Shown here: in pieces, positions 46,400-61,200 of the stretch | Numbering within the stretch: the stretch's first letter is position 1 | Layout: every line of letters starts with the position of its first letter | DNA from: Nageia nagi | Taxonomy: Eukaryota; Pinophyta | NCBI GenBank assembly: GCA_050084985.1 | Contig: JBITNC010000001.1 | Coordinates: 1,798,001 to 1,862,000 of the forward strand | Length of the DNA: 64,000 nucleotides | Reading direction: 5' to 3' | Notes under the pieces: model-generated | What the model was told of the DNA's origin: nothing | The model's input: only the letters and a program-made list of their open reading frames with translations | Database searches by the model: none | Translations under genes and position numbers: made by a program

Positions 46400-48870
46400 A
46401 AATCATGTAAACTTGTTCTCAAAGAGCTTGTCAAGAGCAAGAACCTCAATATGAGTATTATTTAGAAGAAAGAAGAAGTCTTAGATCTAGTAGGAGTCAA
46501 TAAAAAAGAGAAACACCTCAAGATACAAAATCTTGAGGCACAATGAGATCCTTTTGATAATTATTTAAATGATGTTATACAACATGTAACATAATTAATA
46601 ATTCCTCCATATTTGCATCATACTCATAGCCTTCCCCCAAATTTTGGATATTTAGGGGAAGATGAACAATAAGTAGTAAAAGAAACACCAAATGAAAAAG
46701 ATAATAATGAAAGGAATGTTCATCCTTCAAGAGCAAAATCAAATGACACAATAATGCAAAAAGGTCCTTTTAGGCCTAAATATAATAATGTTACATTTTC
46801 CAGATGGACAATTGGTCCAATCATATTTAAGAAGAAAGGATTATTTACCTTCTATAATATGAAGACAAATGGAAGAATTCGATGATCAAATCTCCATACA
46901 TTCAATAACTCCCATGCCTAAAATTAAAAATACCTTCAAGTTATATGATAATCCTTTTCATGTCTTAAAATCAAACACACCATCTCCTTTGTTAAGGCAT
47001 ATAAGAGCTAATAAAGGAAAACAAGCTCAACAAAATTTAAGTTGCAAGAGATACCTCCTTATCCTCATAAGAAAGAACATGCACCTCAATGAAATGTGCA
47101 ACAACAAAGAAATGTTCAACAACAACATAAAAAAAAATAACAAATATTAGCTCAATATGATTAATAAAGGAGGCATCCAATTAAATTTACTAAGCAACAT
47201 CAAGTACAAACTCAAAATATGTCAAATGTACATCAAAGTAAATTTGTTAGAAATACGAAAAATATTCAAAATCAAAGTCAAGGTGGTTTTGATCAATGTT
47301 TAAATAGATATCAAGATCCTTATTTTGCTAAGAAAAAACTAATTTTCACTAAGAAATAGGTAAAATCATTATCTCCATAATGCCATGGGGTATATAGATA
47401 TCAAGATCCTTATTTTGCTAAGAAAAAACTAATTTTCACTAAGAAATAGGAAAAATGAACTTCAAAGATATAAGTTGCCTTAACCTCAATATAAAGGATA
47501 AGTATATCAACCTCCTCATCCATTGTTGCCTCCTCAACCACCTCACGAACCTCCACCTCTGACAACACCATATGGAGAGGGTTATTATGATGCAAGAATA
47601 CCTTCAGAGCATGGATATGGACCTTTTTAAGTATATGAAGAAGAAATATATCCAAAAAATGAGGAATATCCTATGCACTTACAAAATCACCCATAATAAA
47701 GGACAATGAGAGAGGATGATGATCTATATAAAAGATTAAAATAAGTAGAAAAGAAGTTATACATGCAAGATAAACAAAAAATGTCTTATGAAACAATTTG
47801 CAATGAACCAATTCATCATAGTCTTCCAAAAAAAAAAAAACCTTTTAAGTTCAAAATTCCAAAAATTGAACAATTTAAAGGAAATGTAGATCCTAAAGAA
47901 CATTTAAAGAGATTTATATATTCAAGTTATTTAATTGCAAATGATGATGCATTAATGCTACGTATCTTTCCCATGATGTTTGATGGAAAAGTAATGGATT
48001 GGTACAACAATCCACTAGAATATAGCATTAGCTCATATTCTCAATTAGGAAATTAATTTCTAGAACATTTTCAAATCAACATTAAAGATAAGACCTCCAT
48101 CATTGATCTCACAAGGTTGCAACAATTTCCTAATGAATTAGTTACTAATTTTATCTCATGATGGAGGGTGATATAAACAAGTATGCCTTATACTTTACCT
48201 CAAGAAGAGTTGGTCAAATTATTTAGTCAAAGTTGTTTGAGACCTACTGCTAGTGCATTTTTGATAGAACAATATAAAATCTTTAAAGAAGCTATCTCTT
48301 AAGCAATCATAATTGAAAAAGTTAAAATTCAAGATGGAGAGATAAAAAGTAAAAAATGATAAGGTTATACTAAAAATAAAATCAAACAAAATAAACAAGT
48401 AAATAATTACCAACTAATAAGGTCTCAATTGTAAAAGAAATGGAACCATCTCCATCGCAAACATAAAAAGAGATCTTAGATGTAAAAGAAAATTTACACC
48501 CTTATTAGAATCTCTTTATGGTATTTTGAGAAAGTTATGTGACCATCAAATAATTACTTTTCCTAATATAAGGCTAGAAAATCCTAAAACTAAAGAAAGT
48601 AGATGGTATAATGGGAATTAATTTTATCATTTTCATTGTCAAAAGCATAATGATACAAATGAATGCAACACATTAAAAAATGTAGTCCAAGATTTTATTG
48701 ATAATGGAAAGTTAGAGGTTGATAATCCTATTACAATTCCTAATCAAAACTTAGAGATTTATCAAAACCCACTTCCAAAACATCCAACCAATAATGTTTC
48801 ATTACATTCATATGAAAATTAAGTAACACACAAATGGAGTCATGATAATTCAAGTTTCATAGGTATGATA
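46400..48870 (+). pseudogene. Tat element F gag
   Basis: The core of a gypsy gag is at 47763-48350: KFKIPKIEQFKGNVDPKEHL, then FPMMFDGKVMDWYNN, ISSYSQLGN and FLEHFQINI across a stop. A Tat-typical zinc-like motif follows at about 48610-48720 (FYHFHCQKHNDTNECN, then LKNVVQDFIDNGKLEV). The N-terminal part (46400-47700) is Gln/Asn/Pro-rich, low complexity and full of stops. No start codon can be fixed. Confidence 0.82.
47304..47450 (+). repeat. Perfect 57-bp direct repeat in gag of F
   Basis: 47304-47360 and 47394-47450 are identical over 57 bp (ATAGATATCAAGATCC... to ...AAGAAATAGG), separated by 33 bp (offset 90). Identity in an otherwise old element suggests a late local duplication. Confidence 0.95.
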
Positions 48871-49189
48871 AGTGTTGTTATAAGAGCCCAAAAGATACAG
48901 GGGAGGTAAAATGGTACACCAAATAATTAACATGATAAGGTTTATGTAGAATCTCACATACCCAAACAACAACCTCTTAAAATTTCTATAAAATATGCTT
49001 TACATAAGCAACTAAAAAATTCATAAGTAAAAATGTCTTTGTTTGAATTATTACAACAATCCAAAGATCATAGAGATGCAATGAACCAATTATTACAAAC
49101 AATTGAATCAGCTATAAATGATTCTAAAAGTTTTGTATTGTGGAAAATATTAAAACAAGCCAAAAACCTACAATAACTATTTATGATCA

Positions 49190-49600
49190 TGAAATTAAAG
49201 ATTCAAATAGGACACAAGGATTAGATCCACCTCTGCATATCATTTCCAAAGTGGATGGAAAAGCATTCAAAATAATTTTAATTGATGAATGATCAATCAT
49301 AAACATTATTTCAATGACTGCATATAAGAATTTAAATCTCCCCTTCTCACATATTTTAGCACCATACCTTCAACTAAAAGCATTTAACGATGCTTTATGT
49401 TCGATAATAAGATAAATATCATCATCTATTACCATGGGATCAAGAATAGTGCAAACCTTATTACAATTTATTGAAGGGGACATTGCATAATATAATATTT
49501 TCTTAGGAAGGCCTTTTATTAGAGATATGCAATGTGTCCCATAAACATATCATAATTATTTGAAATATGTTCAATAACGAGTAGTGCTTTTTGTTCCCAG
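49190..49600 (+). pseudogene. Tat element F protease
   Basis: Reads PLHIISKVDGKAFKIILIDE, then SIINIISMTAYKNLNL (the aspartic protease D-(T/S/N)-G site is lost here) and NIFLGRPFIRDMQCVP, the typical end of Tat proteases. Frame is kept with a few stops. Confidence 0.75.
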
Positions 49601-50959
49601 TGATGAAAATTAATATTCACATTGTAATGCTACCTATTTTCCTAATGATATAGCTTTACCATCTATTTATTTTTTCACTACACCTATACCAACAAATGAG
49701 CCACTAGTAGTTGATTTAGGTAAACATAGTCACACTCCTTCAAGTACTTCAAAAGAAAAATAAACTACTAATCAATAAAAGTAATTTAATGCTCAACAAA
49801 GGTTGATAATAGTTCACAACAAAAAATGAATGCAACACTACAATAAAGAAGTTCTTGCAAAGAAAGGGATCCTAAATTAGATAAGTTAAACAAAGATTCA
49901 TCATCAAAGAATTCATCCCATGTAAGTATCTCATCATAAAATAATGATGATAAAGGAAATGACAAATCATTAGGCATTTATCTAGTAATAATAAAGTTGT
50001 TTGACTTAGGTATAGAGGAATATGAGATTGATGATGTAATATTTAATATCCCCTCTACCTAAGACATTGGATGACCTAATGAATCCCTTAGTGTGGTGGG
50101 GCAATTAGTACCATTGGGAAGTGTTCCCAATCAAATATTATTTATATATGCAGGTTCTATAGAACCAATGCCAATCCCTTTACCTAAACCAAATTAAGGT
50201 GTATTTTGTAACTCATTAAAATATTTATCACCTTTTATACAATCCTTTGTCCAAAGATATTTTTATATATGTCAATGGAAAGGATATAATTTAGGTTGAT
50301 ATTTAGATACACAATTGATATCTATTATCAATTACTAACTGATAAAACATGAATGGGATATAAAGTAAAAAATAAAAAAAGAACCCAATACAGGAATGGT
50401 TGAATTAGAACCAAAAAATATTGAATATGAAGATCTAATTAAGGACTTTGAATGGATGACCAATCAAAGTATAACAAAATAAAGAATATCAGTGCCTAAA
50501 AATCTATTTTTCTAATATTATTTCAATCAACATGGTTCAAATTGAAGATATATCTAATTTAAAATTAGAATAATTCTCTTTTGATTGGTCTGGAAGTGAA
50601 GAGTTTGAACAAATAAGTTCATCAGATTCAGAAATGTCTGCACCAAATCTCATTATTGATGAAGATATGACAAATTTTACATTCATCTCTAAAAATCCAA
50701 TAATACAAGAATTTAAAGACATAAACATTATATTCCAAACTTTTGAACTTTCCATAAATACAACCCTAAATGAACAAAGTTTAGATGAAGATGAGGAATA
50801 TAATCTAGATGATAAAAATTGGATTCCACTACCTAGCTGATTGGAAGAGGGATCCCACATGTTGATTGAAAAATAATTGAAATAGATTTAAGTGATGATC
50901 CTAATAATACAAAGATTGTCTAATTATGGAAATCCTTAAGTGAAAAGGAAAGAAAAAAG
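49601..50959 (+). other. Element F spacer between protease and RT
   Basis: AT-rich with several open stretches, including an acidic one at 50634-50840 (DEDEEYNLDDKNW). This matches the acidic linker often found here in Tat pol genes. It is full of stops; no separate gene is supported. Confidence 0.5.
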
Positions 50960-52900
50960 TTCATATCCATTCTCAAAGAAAAATAAAAGGTATTTGCATG
51001 GTCATATGCAGATATACCTAGATTGGATTTGAACTTGGTAGTATACAATTTAGGTCTTAAGAAAGATGCTAAACCTATAAAGCAAAAGTTATGAAAAATG
51101 CATCTTACAATAACATTAATGGTAAAAGAAGAATTACAAAAGCTATTAGAGATGAAGTTTGTATAACCAATATATTATTCTAATTAGATTTTCAACATGG
51201 TTCTAGTTTAAAAACCTAATGGTAAGATCCCCATTTGTACGAATTTCAAAAATTTGAATAAAGCATATCCAAAAGATAATTTTCCACTTCTAAATATTGA
51301 TAATTTGGTTTATGCTACTATTATACATGAAATGCTTTTCACTCATGGATGGATTCTCTAGTTATAATTAGATAAAAGTAGCTATAGAAGATCAATATAA
51401 AATATCATTCACAACACCTTGGGAAACCTTTTGTTACAAAGTAATTCCCTTTGGTTTGAAAAATGCTAATGCAACTTATCAAAGAGCTATGATATATATC
51501 TTTCATGAATACATGCATGATATTGTGGAAGATTATGTAGATGATTTGCTGGCTAAATCTAAAACTAGAGAAGAACATCCATAGATACTTATAAAAATCT
51601 TTGATAGGTTATTGCAACATAATGTTAGGTTAAATCTAAAGAAATGTGACTTTGGAGTCACTTTAGGAAAGTTATTAGGTTTTATTATATAAAGATGAGG
51701 AATTGAAGTAGAACTAATGAAATAAAAGACATAGTAAATATGCCTCCTCCTTCAAATATAAAATAAATACAAAGTTTTTAAGGAATGTTGCAAGTTATAA
51801 GATGATTTATATCACAATTATTAAAAAAGGGAATCGTGTTTCATTGGGGCAAGGAGAAACAAGAGAAATTTGAACAAATAAAATGCTATTTTTTATCTCC
51901 ACTAGTTTTGATTCCTCCAAGAGAAGGAGAACCATTTTTACTTTATCCATCAACCATAAAAGTTGCTTTAGGAACAGTGCTTTCTTAAAAGGATGAAAAT
52001 AATAAAGAACAAGCTATATACTATCTTAGTCAAACTCTAGTTGATTATGAGACAAGGTATGTAAATATAGAAATGTTATGTTTAGTAGTAGTCTTCATAA
52101 TGAAAAAAACTTAGACACTACATGCTTAATCATACAACTTATGTGATTCCTAAAACAAACCCATTAAAATTTATAATGAATAAAACTTATCAAAAAGCAA
52201 GAACATCTGAATGGATTATGCATTTAACAAAACTTGATTTGCAATTCATAAGTCAAAAATATATCAAGGGTCAAGTTATAGGTTAATATCTTGCAGAAGC
52301 ACCCTTACAAGAAGATAAGCCCCTTGTAATTGAATTGCTAGACAAACATGTTTTCTACTTAGATTAAATGGAAATTCCTATTGAACCTAAAGAATAATGG
52401 GATATGGTAATCTACTTTGATGGTTCTTGATGTGAACAAAGTGGAGGTTTTGATGTTGTATTTATTACACCACAAGGAGTACTAATACCATATTCTTTTA
52501 AACTTAATTTTCCATGCACAAATAATAATGCTGAATATGAAGCTTTAATATTAGCTATGAATATTGCCATAGAATTGAAAATAAAAAAAGTAAAATTTAT
52601 TGGTGATTCAATGTTAATAGTAAATCAAGTTAAAGGATTTTTTCAATTCAAAGAACCATTGCTTCAAACATATAAGAAATTGATAGATACTCTATTACAA
52701 TAATTCAAAAAATATGAAATAGAGGAAACACCTAGATCAACTAATAAGTTTGTTGATGCTATAGCATTGATTGAATATTTGATACCAAAAGGTCCTCATC
52801 GATAAGCTATTCACATTGAAATAATTCAAATCATAGAATCTTCCTTGAAAATGGATAATGAAGGACATGAATTCCTAGATATTACAATAGGAGATAAAAA
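50960..52900 (+). pseudogene. Tat element F pol: RT, RNase H, second RNase H
   Basis: RT begins FAWSYADIPRLDLNLVVYNL and runs through KPNGKIPICTNFKNLNKAYP and DNFPLLNID to DYVDDLLAKSKTREEH (catalytic YVDD at about 51534-51545). RNase H: PREGEPFLLYPSTIKVALGT and QAIYYLSQTLVDYETRYVN. The second, archaeal-type RNase H at about 52395-52700 reads VIYFDGS, GVLIPYSFKLNFPCTNNNAE, YEALILAMNIAIELK and FIGDSMLIVNQVKG, so its catalytic residues are better kept than in E. Stops and shifts are frequent. Confidence 0.9.
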
Positions 52901-55900
52901 TTTATGTGATATTCAATCTCTTGAACTAAAGTTATTTATGAACAAATCATGACCTATATTACCCCATTCATCTCAAATGATGAAACATATATGATTATAG
53001 TTCATTATTTAGCAAAAATTGTTGTGTAAATAATCCCATAAATGTGAAAGCATGATTTAAATGATTCATATAACATCTTAATGAAAGAAAATAAGTCAAA
53101 AGAGAAAGTGTAAGACATTGTACAATGCATATTGAGACTGTGGTGTTATTTTAGTTATTGAAAATTCAATTCTATGTGTACCATTACCACTCTATTTATT
53201 ACCACCGATATTGCCATCGCCTATGTCATTATATCCTACCTATATACCATCCTTTCTAAAACTCTTTGAGGTACATAATGAAGTTTCATAGTCATTTATG
53301 GAACCAAAGAGAATCATTAGAAAGTTTAAACTAAAACCAACACCATCATCCATGATAGTGCCTCCACCTCTAGTTTTATACCCCATTCATTTTCAACCAT
53401 CCATTCTTGGATGAAGTGCCACTCATCTTCGATTGAGACCCTTATACTACTACTTTTTGAGTTAGGAACATTGGATTATTCGCAAGAGATCCTTTTGGAG
53501 ATGCCACTCAAGAATTATCAATCTCTTGGCATCATGCTAAAAAAATGAAAAAAGAAACAAAACCTTAAAATAAAGCAAAAAATATAAAATCAACTAAAAA
53601 GTAGAAAACATTAAAAATTCTCCCAAAAACTAAAAATGCACATACTGTACATATATCATTTATAAAATGCTTGAGTTACTTTATATGTTTTATCATCAAA
53701 TTCATGTAAATAAAGCTACATATACATTATTTTACATAAAATTTTGATAGTCAATATAACATTGCAAGTATGTGTTCATGCATGATACCATAAGTCATTC
53801 GTATTGTATTTTTGAACCTACTAATTAGCTTATAATTTTTCCATTCCACGTGCCACCCATTAGTTGGGAATTTTCTTCCCTCTATACCATGTATTCACCA
53901 TGTACATTTGTTATCCCACATGTAGGTATACAAAAATCTTTAAAAAATATGGATCTCAATCATTTTTATGAGTTGCCTGATAGTATTCAACATAAGATCC
54001 TTTCCATGGCTATGTTTTAAAGTGCTCTTGACAAATGTAACCAAGCATTTAGTGACTTATATGGTTCTTTGTATGTGAGTGTTGTAAGGAATCATGAACC
54101 ATATTGAGGAACTTGTTTCATTTATGATATACTTGATGAAGATTTTCTCCAAAACCTCATTTTTTTACTCTCTAAACAAGATTTCATGTGGAGAATTTCA
54201 ATCAATACACATGTTAACATATTCATATGTTGACTCATTACATTTATTACACCTACATAATTACACACCCATGAGTCATTTGATGCACTTACCATTTCTC
54301 ATATAGTATCAAAAAATATCTTTTATTGAGATTCCATGTTTTCATTCATTTTTACACATCATCTATCTCATTGGTCCATTAATCACTTGCTTCATACATG
54401 ATGCCACTTTCATACCATCATAGGAAGAATTATTGTAATCTTTCATATGATATGGATTTAATCATGGAGAGTAAGATGAAGATTAGATCCAAAAGAAATT
54501 ATAAAAAATTAAAAATTTAAAAATCCCAAAGAATGAAATATTTTCAAAATCCAAATAAAGCGAAATATTTAAAAATAAAAAAATGAAAAATATATATAAA
54601 AATTATATATCTATATATACACCCATAAATTATATTTTTTAAGCATATTGGGTGTTGGGTACATTGACCTATGTACCATACCATATCATTGTGTTTTATC
54701 CATTATTTACATTTTCACAAAACTATTAAGTGTCAAACATGATGATTTTAGTAACTTACTAAGGTATATATATGAATCCCACATCCATTCGCATATTACT
54801 CATATATATAGCTGTACATACAAGTAAAGAAGTAGTTTATGAATATATTATTCATATTGAATTTTGTTAAAATATATTCTACAAAGTTTTTGAAACTTAG
54901 GGTGATAAATGAACATAACTTTGATGCATTTTAGAATATTGTGAACTACATTTTTTCATATTTTTAAAAAATCTTGAAACAATCAAAAGTAAGATGTTAC
55001 TTGAGCATAATATTAAGTGAAGAGATTTATTATTAATCCTTTTATTTAGTTCATCCCAAACCCAAGGATAAAAAAAATAAATAAAGAGGATTAAAAATTA
55101 CAAAAAGGAAAAAGATATGATTACATGATTCTTGGGTGATTATAGTATCCTCTATTAGGGATATGGACACCTGATTGGAGATAGAGCAAGGCTATAATGG
55201 AATCTAGGGGTTAGGCCTCACCAAGCTTATGGACACATGTATGGCAGTGAGGTATACCTTACAAGTGATGACATGTCCAATCTTTATGATCGACCTCTAT
55301 GCATTTCATAAGGATGAATTAGCTTATATATTTTATACTTATGAAAAATTAAATTTGAGAGTGTTTAGAGAAGGAAATGAACATCATTGCACACACACAT
55401 GAGTATTGCATGTATTATAACCTTTTTTTATATCATCCCTAGTAGATAAAACTAAAATAAATATTATTTGATGAAGTTAGTTTGAATATTCCATTCATTA
55501 TACTTATTTATCATATTATACATTCATTTCACCTCATAATATATATTATTATGATCTTGGTAAGTTAATTAAGCTATTATGTTTGACACTCAAATAGTTA
55601 TACTATTCATTTATCCATTTTCAATGATCTTACATTCATAATCTCATACATTCATACAACTTATACCATTCACATATATGTTTCATCCTATTATTTGTGT
55701 TCAAAACTATGTGTATAAATAGCCAAGAACAAAAAATGATGATATCTAATTCCATACTTTTTTAATTAAAACATTTTCCTAATTATAATTAAATTATTAT
55801 AAGTATGTAATGATAAAATTAATAACATTTTAGGTTACTAACATTGTATCACTCATCAATCATAATCACGTGATATAGATAATCCATCTATCAAAACACT

Positions 55901-56269
55901 TATTCTAACATACTAGGATAATATAAAATAGTATCATCATTCCATCAACATAAAATATATTATCAAAATCAAACATTAATTTCTAAACATTCACACATAA
56001 GATCTTAGGTTTATCATTTACTAAAAAAATAATAACTCATCAGACCATCATCATAACACCCTAATATGAAAAATAACATAATTATAGGCATCTAAATATA
56101 TAATTATATATCAAAAAATAATTATAACATAGTACATCATCCATTTGTCCAATAAAATCAATCATGATCATCAAGATAAAAATGAATATAATGTGTCAAT
56201 ATAAATGAATATAAGTGCATGATATAATATCAAATTCTAAAAATAACATGAACAAGAGTCCAAAAGTGC
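52901..56269 (+). other. Element F region after RNase H, integrase missing
   Basis: No integrase motif is visible on either strand where E has one. The stretch 53150-53550 has short readable frames without recognisable family. From 53560 to 56200 the DNA is very AT-rich with ATAT runs. One GC-richer patch at 55130-55300 reads like a repeated family block (GGACACCTGATTGGAG) of unknown origin. Confidence 0.5.
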
Positions 56270-58240
56270 TCAAGCATCAGGAGCATCTTCATAGTCACTA
56301 CCCTCACCACCACCATGACCATTGGTCTCACTAATCTCTTGTCCCCTTTATATTGAAGGGCTACCCACACTCCTCTCTTAGCCTACTACATGAAGCTCTG
56401 AATATGCATGTCTATGATGAGAGGAAGTAGTTGTGACACTTTTGCTAGGAATTGCTAGAACCTTGCCTCTGCCTCTCTAAGCATTGGTACCACCTTGAGT
56501 ATCATTTCCTATCACATGGGGAAGAGTATGAATATTCAAAGGAATATAACCTAGAGGAGGTATTGGATAATCCAAATCAAGAGCATATGGAAGAATAATT
56601 ATAGATAAGTATTAGATACCCCTTGATAATAACGTCTCTATTTGCATATATCTCTGATAAAAGAGGACATGTGTCACTATACTCATGCTGAAATAACCTT
56701 CGATCCCATCTGGTGATGTAGATAATGGATAATATCCATGGCTTGATCTCTCTCATGCCTATACTTATCCTAGTTAGCCCTATATTAGATTCTATCCTCA
56801 TATGAGTATTTAAACTACTACATTTGAGCTCATAAGGTCTCATTATCCTGATGAAACTGATTAAGAAATTATCAAGATTACCCAAATAAAAAATTTAGCT
56901 CATTGATATCATGTAGTAGAAAATCATAACTCTAAACCTGAAGGGTTGGTCCCTCCTCTTATGGATCTCCCTCACCATGAGGCACATCCTCCTCATATTG
57001 GACATCCATCTCAAGTATATCCCTATCCTAATCCATATCCTTGTCAGTACCCTACTCTCTAACTAGTTCTATATCTACATTCTCCATCTACCATCACACT
57101 CATCAATCCTGATTTTTCTCCTTAACCTCCTCTATCTCAGCCTATCATTAGGTATCAAAAACCTCAATCACTCCAACATCATCATCATATACCTCCTCAT
57201 CAATGTCCTCATTCCTAGTGGGATATGACTCAACATATACAAGAGGCTCAAGACCATCCATGGGAAGGGTACTCTCTAATATTGTATAGGCTCTAGAGGA
57301 ACATCTTGTATCAAACCAAACTATCATCTAACATGCTCAAACTAGAAGTACTATAGAAATTCTATCCTATGACCATTGAGGATCCTCGCTTAACAATTGC
57401 CTCAAGCTCTACAACTAACCTATCCCATAGTAGATACTATCGATAAGGATAGAACCTAACATGATCAAACACACACTAGCTAAGCATCCTATGGTATAAT
57501 CAAACATATTGATGGATATTTTTAGCAATATGAATGTATAAATCCTCCCTCTATCTCAATATTCCTATTACATAAGTATATTATTTGCAAATTAGGGAAT
57601 GATAAGTCCATGAGGGTGTATAATAGCTATGTTCTCATATGCCTATACTTGTAGGTAATGATCATAATTAAAGAAGTATTACATCCCTAAGAATAAAATA
57701 ACAACTTCCTATAATACTGAGCTAGGAAAGGGGAGCTCAAGTAAAGACTGTACTATGTTGCATTATGTTTATGACAACTAAAATCAATGAACATGGAAAT
57801 CAACCATTACCAGTTATAGAAAAAGTGTAACATTGAATCAAACCCATAAAGTAGGAGAACCTGATTCTCCCCTAGTAATAATCATGCTAGTATTGATAGT
57901 ATTGAATACCACTTGCGATACTAGGCCAAGCATCATCCCTATCAAGTATATGTTGAATCTGGTGATCATTTATGGATATACAGTAGAGTCTATGGATATA
58001 CTCTACCATAAGTATTATCTCCCCTATTGGGTGATGAAAGGTAGAAGTGGTGGTGTCCCAAATCTCAAGAAAATCTGCCATAAGAGGGTACTCCTAGTGA
58101 ATGTGACCCATGAAGGATCCAACTCTAAAACCTACACCTTGGAGAAATGTGTGGTTTGCATCTCTAAGGAATGGAATTCCCTCCAAAATAATGATGGGAT
58201 AATGACCCCTAAGTTCAAAAATATCCCTCTCCTAGAATAA
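56270..58240 (-). pseudogene. Antisense plant mobile domain (PMD) gene in element F
   Basis: Minus strand. The N-terminal part is clear: LEGIPFLRDANHTFLQGVG, then GSFMGHIH, then FLEIWDTTTSTFHHPIGEI and ILMVEYIHRLYCISI (57930-58220), matching the PMD start (W-x-T-x-TFH-P-GE, then L-D/E). The middle reads LQV*AYENIAIIHPHG (about 57610-57660). The C-terminal part has VWFDTRCSSRAY (about 57290-57330) and DDDVGVIEV, and ends GHGGGEGSDYEDAPDA before a stop at 56270-56272. Expected size is about 650 residues, usual for PMD proteins. Homologous to the copy in E; several stops and shifts. Confidence 0.82.
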
Positions 58241-61200
58241 ATAATAAACTAAGTTAAAAAAATTTAACTTAAAGGTTGAATATTGATGATCTTGCAACCA
58301 AGTTGCAAAGTTGTTGGCATCCATAGGCTAAATACCAATGACCCTAAAAATCTTTAGCTTTGGCCAATGATCCCAACTGAAATAACTAAAAAATTTTAAA
58401 ATATCAAAAAATTAATCTAATCTAGAAAACTAAATGGTTAAAAAGCATCAAGATGAAAAAGTAAGTATTTGAACCTTACCCAACCTAGTATCACCTAATC
58501 TCATTGTTCACTAAATTTTTCCTTGTCATACTCTCCCCCACTTTAAATTGGTGATTCCCCAACACTAGGTAGGCCATGTGGTAGTGAAACATGCCTCAAA
58601 ATCAAGCCTACCCTAATGGTAGCATAACATAAAAATCTATGAGGATATTACCACTAATATGGTATCTTAACACCATATTTAGTCAATTGACTAACCCATG
58701 CATCAACTTGGACATCCAAATATATAGGCATCTCCAACATCAAGGTCCAATCTTTGAAAAATGATTATCCATACTATCCAATAGTCCATATAATAAACAA
58801 ATAATAACACCAGTTAACATGAGTTAATGGTGACACTTACCAATGTCCACCATTAACCTGAGCCATCCACATGTTATCAACAAAATTTAAATTACCAACC
58901 ATGATCAACACCAACAATAGCTAACAAGGTTGCATGAATACATTTTATAAGAAACCCAATTTAGGTACTACCCCACTCATATCAAACTTGTTCTACACTA
59001 GCATCATATAACACATACAATGACCTACACTTTCAACATCATATGTCTTGCACTAACCAAAGCTTGTGTAAACATACATGAGTTTAGCTTCCATGTTTCA
59101 ACCTTGGGGTTGTGTCAATTACTTAGGTGTGGGTAATAAATCATGGTTCCACCTTTGAATTAGGTACATTCCATAATTTTAGTGAAAAATTATAGAACCA
59201 AGTTTACTAAATTAGCTTAGATATACACACATAGTTTCTCATTTTCATGGAGATCCTTTGCATAAGATAGAATGTCTCAAATGTAGTTTAACTAAACTAT
59301 TATTTAACATGAGCATCAAGACTCATATGGTCATGTTTTGTGCACATCATCATTTTGGAAACTTAGAATCTTAATTTTTTTTAAACCCATTCATGTAATG
59401 TGCAATCCTTACCCCCTTAACATTAGAACATCGATGGGTGTGTCTAACACAATATTTTTAGTAAATTTATGACAACAAATACACAAGGGTAACATAACTA
59501 GAGCACTCACTAAGTGCCTAACCCAAATGAAAGGAAAATACTAGATACTCAATCCAGACAAATATGGTTAAGAGATGCATCATAACCACTAAGAAAATCT
59601 TAAGTTATGATCATCCTAGTCCAACTTGAACATAATTCTTAATGAATACTTTCAACATAGGCTTTATGATATCCATGGTGACATATTGCCTCAAAATTAA
59701 TATCAATGTATGACTACATGTTCCTATATGATTTATGTCACCACCATTAATTCGATAAATCTATGCTCACCACTAGCCATAATATTTCATGCCTTAAGTG
59801 TGTCATATTTTTCCCTCACTCTACATTGCACTATGTATTTTGGCCCAATACAACTCTTTTTTATCCATTTGGGTTGCTTAGTGTCAAGAAACAAACCTAC
59901 TTGATAATATGGAAGCATGAACCATTTAAAAAAAAAACTAATCTATTCATAAGATCCCCAAAAGGATATGGCCTAATAACTTAATTGGTAATAGAATCAA
60001 ACCATATATCTCATACTAACTATAACTTTAGGTACCCAAAGGAATGGCCAAAACTACCCATTAGAGTACACTCTCTTAGGAATCCCATTTCATTCAACTA
60101 GACCATCTTTGACCCTTATGAACTAAACCAACTTCTAAGACAACTAGGTTATAGTATTCCATGCTACCATTGACATTGTACTCTTCATCCCCTTAGTCTT
60201 ATTTCATCAAACCTTTTCATACATATTCTTTGAAGATATATAGAGGTTCATTTTATCTTGTTTAATTAAACCAAGTCCCAATTCTATTTTATCCAATTTA
60301 CTTTATTAAGAAAGGCATCATATCCCATACCGCTAGTTTTCCTACCAATTTATTATCTTGTTTAACCAAACCTGTATCATACCTATCTCATCTAAGAAGA
60401 ACCATCATTCAAAAATAAAAATCATACCTATTAAAGGATCAAAAATAAAACTCATACCTATCAAGGGTAATTATGGAACAAGGCTCCTCCCTCACATTAA
60501 AACTAGAATGGGCTCTTGCTCATTTACACCAATAAAATATGTAACCTATTGGAATTATAACTCCAATGAGTCTACCATGCTCCATGATTATATACCCTAA
60601 GGATGTCAACTTGTATACACTAAACCAAGGAATCCATTAATATAACATGGTGTGCCATAAGCTTCCATACTTAAGGTATTTTAGTCCATTTATAACATCA
60701 AACTATTTCAATTCCTATCATGTTCAAAAGTGTTTATACTTAGGCAGTGACACAAGACCCAACTTACTTCCAAGGATCTATTGCTCTCCAACAACTTGAT
60801 ACTTGCTTCAAAAAGTCATGTTTGGTGGTCTTAACATTACAAACATTAGGTGGCCTCACATTGCCTAACTATAATTACAAGTTGGCCTACTTTGACAATA
60901 TTGAAAACCATGAGCTCGACATCATAACCAAATCTTGGGTAATAGCCTTATTTCAATAAAGTCTAATCAATAATTGCTTGGTTCAAATTTGGTAAGATTA
61001 TCCTCCAATTATTTGTACAATATGTTACCTCAATTAGCATTTGCACACTTATCCTAGGAACCATACTAGACTTAACCAAATTTACTTCATCAAAAATGGT
61101 GCAAGGTGGTGATATCCTAAACATTCACCCATCCCTGAGTACTTCTTAACACATGGGGTATGACCATTCATTTGTACACCTAACCCAAGCACCACCCTTG

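Noticed and set aside
57833-58240. 135-residue plus-strand open frame, one of the longest outside gag-pol
   Set aside because: It is opposite to the clear PMD N-terminus on the minus strand, which has recognisable conserved motifs; the plus frame has none.
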